Below are positions 60,210 through 64,000 of a DNA stretch of 64,000 bases, in pieces. The notes beneath the pieces were generated by a model. That model searched no databases. It was not told the origin of the DNA and saw only the letters and a program-made list of their open reading frames with translations. The position numbers and the translations under genes are program-made. The stretch comes from Leptothrix sp. (in: b-proteobacteria). Its GTDB lineage: Bacteria > Pseudomonadota > Gammaproteobacteria > Burkholderiales > Burkholderiaceae_C. Position 1 is the first letter of the stretch. Every line of letters starts with the position of its first letter. The stretch is from positions 1-64,000 of the forward strand of contig PNKV01000001.1 in assembly GCA_013822685.1 (NCBI GenBank), in the 5' to 3' direction.

Positions 60210-61499
60210 TCAGTTGATGGTGAAGCTGGCGTTGCAGCTGAACTGGCGTCCATCGTGCGCAACGCGCTGAACATTGATGGACACTGCTGGATTGCTTTCA
60301 GCGGACTGCTTGTATTGCTGGATTGAGCAGCCCACCGAGATAGCACGTGAGAAGTTGTAGTCTGAGGACAAAGACACTACTGTGTAGTCGCTTGAGGTCT
60401 TCCCAGACATGCCCACTAAAGCCACAGAGCGGGTAGTTGTCACGTTATAGCGATCCCAACCCAAGCCGGCATTGAATCCGAGCTTCGCAGTAGGGGTCCA
60501 TCGGATCCGGCCGTCCACGGAAGTGGTGACACTATTGATAGTTGTGTCTACGTACCGACCAGGTATTTCTAAAATTATTTCCTCAATGGTTTGAGGCAAT
60601 TGCAAATTATTCCGAAGGCCAGTTCCGCTGCCATCGTTATTGGTACTGCGTGCCGCCGATAAAGAATAAGTCGTCAACCCTGTCGGCTTATAATCCCAAT
60701 TCAAACGACCAGTAAAGCCCTTGAAATTCGCGCGCGAATCCGACCTGTACTTATTCTTGGCGTAACTCAGGATGGAGTCCAAACGGCTGAAGCCCGTCAC
60801 TTGCCAATTGGTCGTAAAATCAATACTGTTTTGCTTGACTTCTTCAGGCACTCCGGCAATGATCAACTTAGAGTATTCTGTATTAGCAGTCGACATGCCC
60901 AAGCCAAAACTCAACAAATCACTGGTGTTGTAAACCAGGCGCAAGCCGCCAGAGCTTTGTTTGCGATTTTGGAATGCATCGTATGCAGCCAGCGAGTATG
61001 ACGTGCGGGCCATGCCCAGCGACCCCAACAAAGACCAACGCCCTGCCACGCCATACTGCAAATTCATGCCTGCAGCGTTGGAACTGACCATGTTTTTGGC
61101 CAAACGATTTGTGAGCAGGTTGCTTTCCACCGAGTTGAGTTTTTCGCTGGTAGACCCATTGAGCGCCACGGCCCAATTGGAACCGACTTCAGACACGAAA
61201 CCACCGCTCAGATCGTAGTTGTTATTGTCTTGCTCTTTGAAGTTTTTATGCTTGTCGATGCCAAATTTGGCCGACGCGCTGTAGTTTTGTCGTCCATAGC
61301 TCTTATTCAAACCTAAAGCAACCCCAGTGCTGGAAACCACCTCGGCATCATCAGAGGTATTTCTGGCGTAGTTGGTGTCATAGGTCACCGTCTCGCTCAA
61401 CTTCAAGGAAAGAGGGTCCGCATAAGCCGTCGCAGAACAGGCCAGCAGAGCAGCCAAAGACACCAAACTCAGCGTGTATTGATTCATTTTTTGTTTCAC
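60210..61499 (-). CDS. EpsL-like outer-membrane beta-barrel of exopolysaccharide export
   Basis: A protein of about 429 residues with a signal peptide (cleavage after TAYA) and a long array of alternating beta strands ending in CNASFTIN, the layout of EpsL/TIGR03014-type barrels in XrtA/EpsH exopolysaccharide clusters. Probably the outer-membrane pore or its companion. Start choice: a GTG at 61499 has AAGAGG at ideal spacing; the ATG at 61487 and TTG at 61505 are less well placed. The gene is AT-richer than its neighbours, as often seen for surface polysaccharide genes. Confidence 0.75.
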   Translation of the reverse strand: MKQKMNQYTLSLVSLAALLACSATAYADPLSLKLSETVTYDTNYARNTSDDAEVVSSTGVALGLNKSYGRQNYSASAKFGIDKHKNFKEQDNNNYDLSGGFVSEVGSNWAVALNGSTSEKLNSVESNLLTNRLAKNMVSSNAAGMNLQYGVAGRWSLLGSLGMARTSYSLAAYDAFQNRKQSSGGLRLVYNTSDLLSFGLGMSTANTEYSKLIIAGVPEEVKQNSIDFTTNWQVTGFSRLDSILSYAKNKYRSDSRANFKGFTGRLNWDYKPTGLTTYSLSAARSTNNDGSGTGLRNNLQLPQTIEEIILEIPGRYVDTTINSVTTSVDGRIRWTPTAKLGFNAGLGWDRYNVTTTRSVALVGMSGKTSSDYTVVSLSSDYNFSRAISVGCSIQQYKQSAESNPAVSINVQRVAHDGRQFSCNASFTIN

Positions 61500-61511
61500 T
61501 GCCAACCTCTT

Positions 61512-62906
61512 TCAGTAAGCGTTGCGGTCAAAGATCATCAGCCGAATCGTGCGGATGATGATTTGCAAATCCAGCCCCAGCGACCAGTTGCGCAGATATT
61601 CCAGGTCATATTCAACCCGCGCTTGCATCTTGTCGATGGTCTCGGTCTCACCCCGGTAGCCATTCACCTGGGCCCAGCCCGTGATGCCCGGGCGCACTTT
61701 GTGGCGCACCATGTACGCCTTGATCAGGCGCCGGTATTCCTCGTTGTGCGCCACGGCATGCGGGCGTGGGCCCACGATGCTCATGCGCCCTTGCAGAACA
61801 TTGATGAATTGCGGCAGTTCGTCAAGCGAGGTTCTGCGGATGAACGCGCCAAATGGCGTGATCCGCGAATCGCCCTTCGTGGCCTGCTTGACCACCGACC
61901 CATTGTCTTGCGAACGCATTGAGCGAAACTTGTAGACGATGATTTCCTCGCCATCCAGGCCATTGCGCTTTTGTCGGAAGATCGCCGGGCCGGGTGAGCT
62001 CAACTTCACCCCGATGGCCAGGCCCAGCAAGATGGGCGAGATCAGCACCAGGATGATGCTGCCCAAGATGATGTCGGACACCCGCTTGACCAACTCGTTG
62101 GTCCCAGTGAACGGAGTTTCGCAAATGCCCACCACTGGCACGCCGTTCATGTCTTGCAGGCGGCCTTGGATGATGCTGATGCCAAACACGTCGGGCACGA
62201 AGTAAAGCGAGGCCGTGGTGCCTTGCACCGCTTCCAGCAATTCCACAATGCGGGGCTGGGAGCCCAGCGGCAAGGTGATGTAGACCTCGTGGATGCTTTG
62301 GGCGTAGACGTAGTTGGCGACATCGCGCAGGCCGCCCAGGCGCATGCTGACGGCCTCAGAGAGCACGCGGCTGTCGGTGCGGTCGTCGAAATAACCGACG
62401 AACTCGGTGCCTTGGTCCAGGTTGCTCTGCAGGGCGCGGGCGACCTTGCCGCCCAAAGGCCCCGCCCCGACCACGATGGCGCGCCGGCGAGCGTTGGGCT
62501 GAGAGGCTCGGTGCTTCAGGATGGCCTTGCCGATCAGCACCGCGATCCATTGCAGCACCGGCGTGACCACGGCCCACGTCAACATGACCGTGAAGTCGAA
62601 GAACATCAGGCTGTTGGTGGCATAACCGCAAAGCCACAAGATCAGCAACATCGACACCCATGAACTGGCGATGTCCACACCGGCTTCCAGCCGAGAATCA
62701 TTGAAGCGATTGCGGCCAGGGAATGTCAGGGCAAACACCAGCAAGCACAGCGCCATGGATGCGCGCAGGACTGGCTCGTCGTAGTACGCCATGGTGCCCA
62801 GCAGGGAAACCACCGTGACCAGAGGCTCCAGGAATGCTGCGATGAAAGACGTGACCGACTGCGGTGCGTTGAAAAACGTGCGGTTGTAATTGCGGTTATT
62901 GAACAT
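61512..62906 (-). CDS. undecaprenyl-phosphate glucose phosphotransferase
   Basis: A 464-residue WcaJ/EpsB-type initiating enzyme: it moves glucose-1-phosphate to the lipid carrier. Four N-terminal membrane helices (about 22-130), a CoA-binding-like domain (about 145-260, VVGAGPLGGKVARALQSNLD), another membrane segment (VSDIILGSIILVLISPILLG), and the catalytic C-terminus with VYKFRSMRSQDNG and RRTSLDELPQFINVLQGRMS, RPH after it. Start at MFNNRNYNRTFFN (62906). It heads the operon; a sigma-54 candidate lies upstream at 63011-63026. Confidence 0.92.
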   Translation of the reverse strand: MFNNRNYNRTFFNAPQSVTSFIAAFLEPLVTVVSLLGTMAYYDEPVLRASMALCLLVFALTFPGRNRFNDSRLEAGVDIASSWVSMLLILWLCGYATNSLMFFDFTVMLTWAVVTPVLQWIAVLIGKAILKHRASQPNARRRAIVVGAGPLGGKVARALQSNLDQGTEFVGYFDDRTDSRVLSEAVSMRLGGLRDVANYVYAQSIHEVYITLPLGSQPRIVELLEAVQGTTASLYFVPDVFGISIIQGRLQDMNGVPVVGICETPFTGTNELVKRVSDIILGSIILVLISPILLGLAIGVKLSSPGPAIFRQKRNGLDGEEIIVYKFRSMRSQDNGSVVKQATKGDSRITPFGAFIRRTSLDELPQFINVLQGRMSIVGPRPHAVAHNEEYRRLIKAYMVRHKVRPGITGWAQVNGYRGETETIDKMQARVEYDLEYLRNWSLGLDLQIIIRTIRLMIFDRNAY

Positions 62907-63010
62907 GTGCACCAGGGGCAGACCCCGAGGCCCCGGAAATCGTTGAACTCTGCCCACGTCATGGTCGCGTAGACAGCCCATGACCACAGCTGGCCCAGGG
63001 TCGGGCGCCA

Positions 63011-63026
63011 TGCATAAAGTCTGCCA
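63011..63026 (-). promoter_or_regulatory. sigma-54 candidate promoter for the exopolysaccharide operon
   Basis: On the minus strand TGGCAGACTTTATGCA has a perfect TGGCA, correct spacing and ATGCA in place of TTGCA. About 105 bp before the ATG at 62906. The rest of the 215-bp gap shows nothing else. Confidence 0.5.
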
Positions 63027-63121
63027 ACGATTGTGGCTCAAAAAACATGACAAATGAAACGGCGCCCACCCCAATTGGTAGCCGTCCGTTTCAACTGTCG
63101 GCCCACACCTACAATTAGTTC

Positions 63122-63694
63122 ATGGCAATTAACCCCCTCTCCTGGATTGGCCCGCTGGCGTTGCCGCGGCTTGCACTGCTGCTCAACCACGTGGTGGCCA
63201 GCGAACCTGTGGCCATGGCCAAGCTCAAGTCGCACGTGGGCCGAACCATCGACATCCGCTGGACTTCCTCGTTCGTGCCGCCTTTCGCGGCTTGGCTGGC
63301 ACCGGGCAGCGCCAGCGCCGACTGGGCCCCCCGCCCCGTCCGCCTGACCATCACCCCGGCCGGCCTGTTCGAGGTGGCCACCGCCGATGGCGCCCCCGAC
63401 ACCCCTGTCGGCTTGACCCTGACCGTGCACCTGACCGCCCCCTGGACCATGGCGCGGCGAGCGCTTCAGGGCGAGCGCCCCGAAGTCAGCATCGACGGCG
63501 ACGCTGCACTGGCTGAAACGGCATCCTGGCTGATGAAAAACCTGCGCTGGGACCTCGAGGACGATCTGGCCAGGTGGTTGGGCAACACGCCCAGCCAGGT
63601 GCTGCGTTCCGTGGGCGAGAGCCTGAAAGAAGCCATGCTGCGCTGGCGCCCGGATGCGGGCCGCCGATCCGGCTTCCATGACGCCAAGCGCTGA
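63122..63694 (+). CDS. ubiJ: ubiquinone biosynthesis accessory factor UbiJ
   Basis: The 190-residue product has an N-terminal SCP2-like domain (about 20-130), with LLNHVVASEPVAMAKLKSHV, and a helical C-terminus beginning LAETASWLMKNLRWDLEDDL. UbiJ binds ubiquinone precursors in the Ubi complex. The ubiB gene follows 18 bp later, which is the normal arrangement. Confidence 0.9.
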   Translation: MAINPLSWIGPLALPRLALLLNHVVASEPVAMAKLKSHVGRTIDIRWTSSFVPPFAAWLAPGSASADWAPRPVRLTITPAGLFEVATADGAPDTPVGLTLTVHLTAPWTMARRALQGERPEVSIDGDAALAETASWLMKNLRWDLEDDLARWLGNTPSQVLRSVGESLKEAMLRWRPDAGRRSGFHDAKR

Positions 63695-63712
63695 ACGGCC
63701 GCGGGAGCCCTG

Positions 63713-64000
63713 ATGCGCGCCTTGTTCATTGGCTTGATCTTCTTGCGGTACGGACTGGATGCACTGGCGCTGGACAGCCTGCAGCGCCCCAGCCTGCGCT
63801 TGCTGTCCCGCATCATCTCGACGGGGCGGCGATTGCACGCGCCGCGCGGCGAGCGCTTGCGTCAGGCTCTGGAACGCCTGGGCCCCGTCTTCGTTAAGTT
63901 TGGGCAGATGCTGTCCACCCGCCGCGACCTACTGCCCCCCGATGTGGCCGATGAGCTGGCCAAGCTGCAGGATCGGGTTCCGCCCTTCCCGGGCGAAGAG
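63713..64000 (+). CDS. ubiB: ubiquinone biosynthesis regulatory kinase-like protein UbiB (partial)
   Basis: The first 96 codons of an ABC1/ADCK-type protein, cut by the window edge. The ATG at 63713 follows [25 protein letters not shown] is the KxGQ motif found at the start of the UbiB kinase-like domain; [20 protein letters not shown] follows. UbiB is an ATPase with an unusual kinase fold needed for ubiquinone production. Confidence 0.93.
   Translation, partial: MRALFIGLIFLRYGLDALALDSLQRPSLRLLSRIISTGRRLHAPRGERLRQALERLGPVFVKFGQMLSTRRDLLPPDVADELAKLQDRVPPFPGEE

Noticed and set aside
1-64000. CRISPR arrays, rRNA genes, prophage structural genes, toxin-antitoxin pairs
   Set aside because: No regularly spaced repeats, rRNA sequence or phage/toxin families were seen on reading the window.

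Overview
The window looks like a chromosomal segment of a GC-rich Burkholderiales betaproteobacterium, probably from the Aquabacterium/Rubrivivax/Leptothrix side of the order. The basis is high GC, betaproteobacterial versions of ubiG-gph, ubiJ-ubiB, apaH, acnA and comEC, a PEP-CTERM protein, and an exopolysaccharide operon with an EpsL-like barrel. Genus is inference only.

Bases 1-5700 are accessory DNA, visibly more AT-rich than the rest. I read them as part of an integron cassette array: an attC at 1546-1638, a second attC (2219-2280 plus 3736-3742) split by an IS1111-group element, and a degenerate attC-like site at 5102-5176. Small orphan genes on the + strand follow each site closely: a secreted protein, a small membrane protein and a YjbR-like protein. 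An IS30 relic and an IS110 relic lie among them. No integron integrase is in the window; given the orientation it would lie to the left. The region ends at the 3' end of a tRNA-Ser(UGA) gene.

Bases 5800-10600 hold core genes: apaH, a CNNM/CorC-like membrane protein and comEC. Bases 10600-38000 hold signalling and stress genes: three hybrid histidine kinases, a sigma-54-dependent response regulator, a single-domain response regulator, CsbD, DUF883, PA2169 and DUF4142 proteins, a stand-alone catalase C-terminal-type (DJ-1/PfpI) protein, a catalase-like protein, AsmA, a YihY/outer-membrane-barrel operon, topoisomerase IB, and rpoN itself. Many of these transcription units, including rpoN, the PEP-CTERM gene and a 25-codon membrane peptide, are preceded by good -24/-12 (GGCA/TTGC) sequences, several in divergent pairs. 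I propose a locally clustered sigma-54 regulon for envelope and stress functions.

Bases 38000-64000 are mostly core: kefF-kefC, a bacterioferritin-like protein, a very large cyclic beta-1,2-glucan synthase, the operon rluA-UPF0158-sbcB-ygjP, acnA, an ArsC/Spx-like protein, ubiG-gph, the exopolysaccharide operon (sugar-phosphate transferase, EpsL-like barrel, galE, manC), then ubiJ and the start of ubiB.

Other points of note are a fumarase-C-like protein that has lost every catalytic loop (23969-24787) and a candidate guide RNA region inside the IS1111 element whose sequence resembles its attC target.
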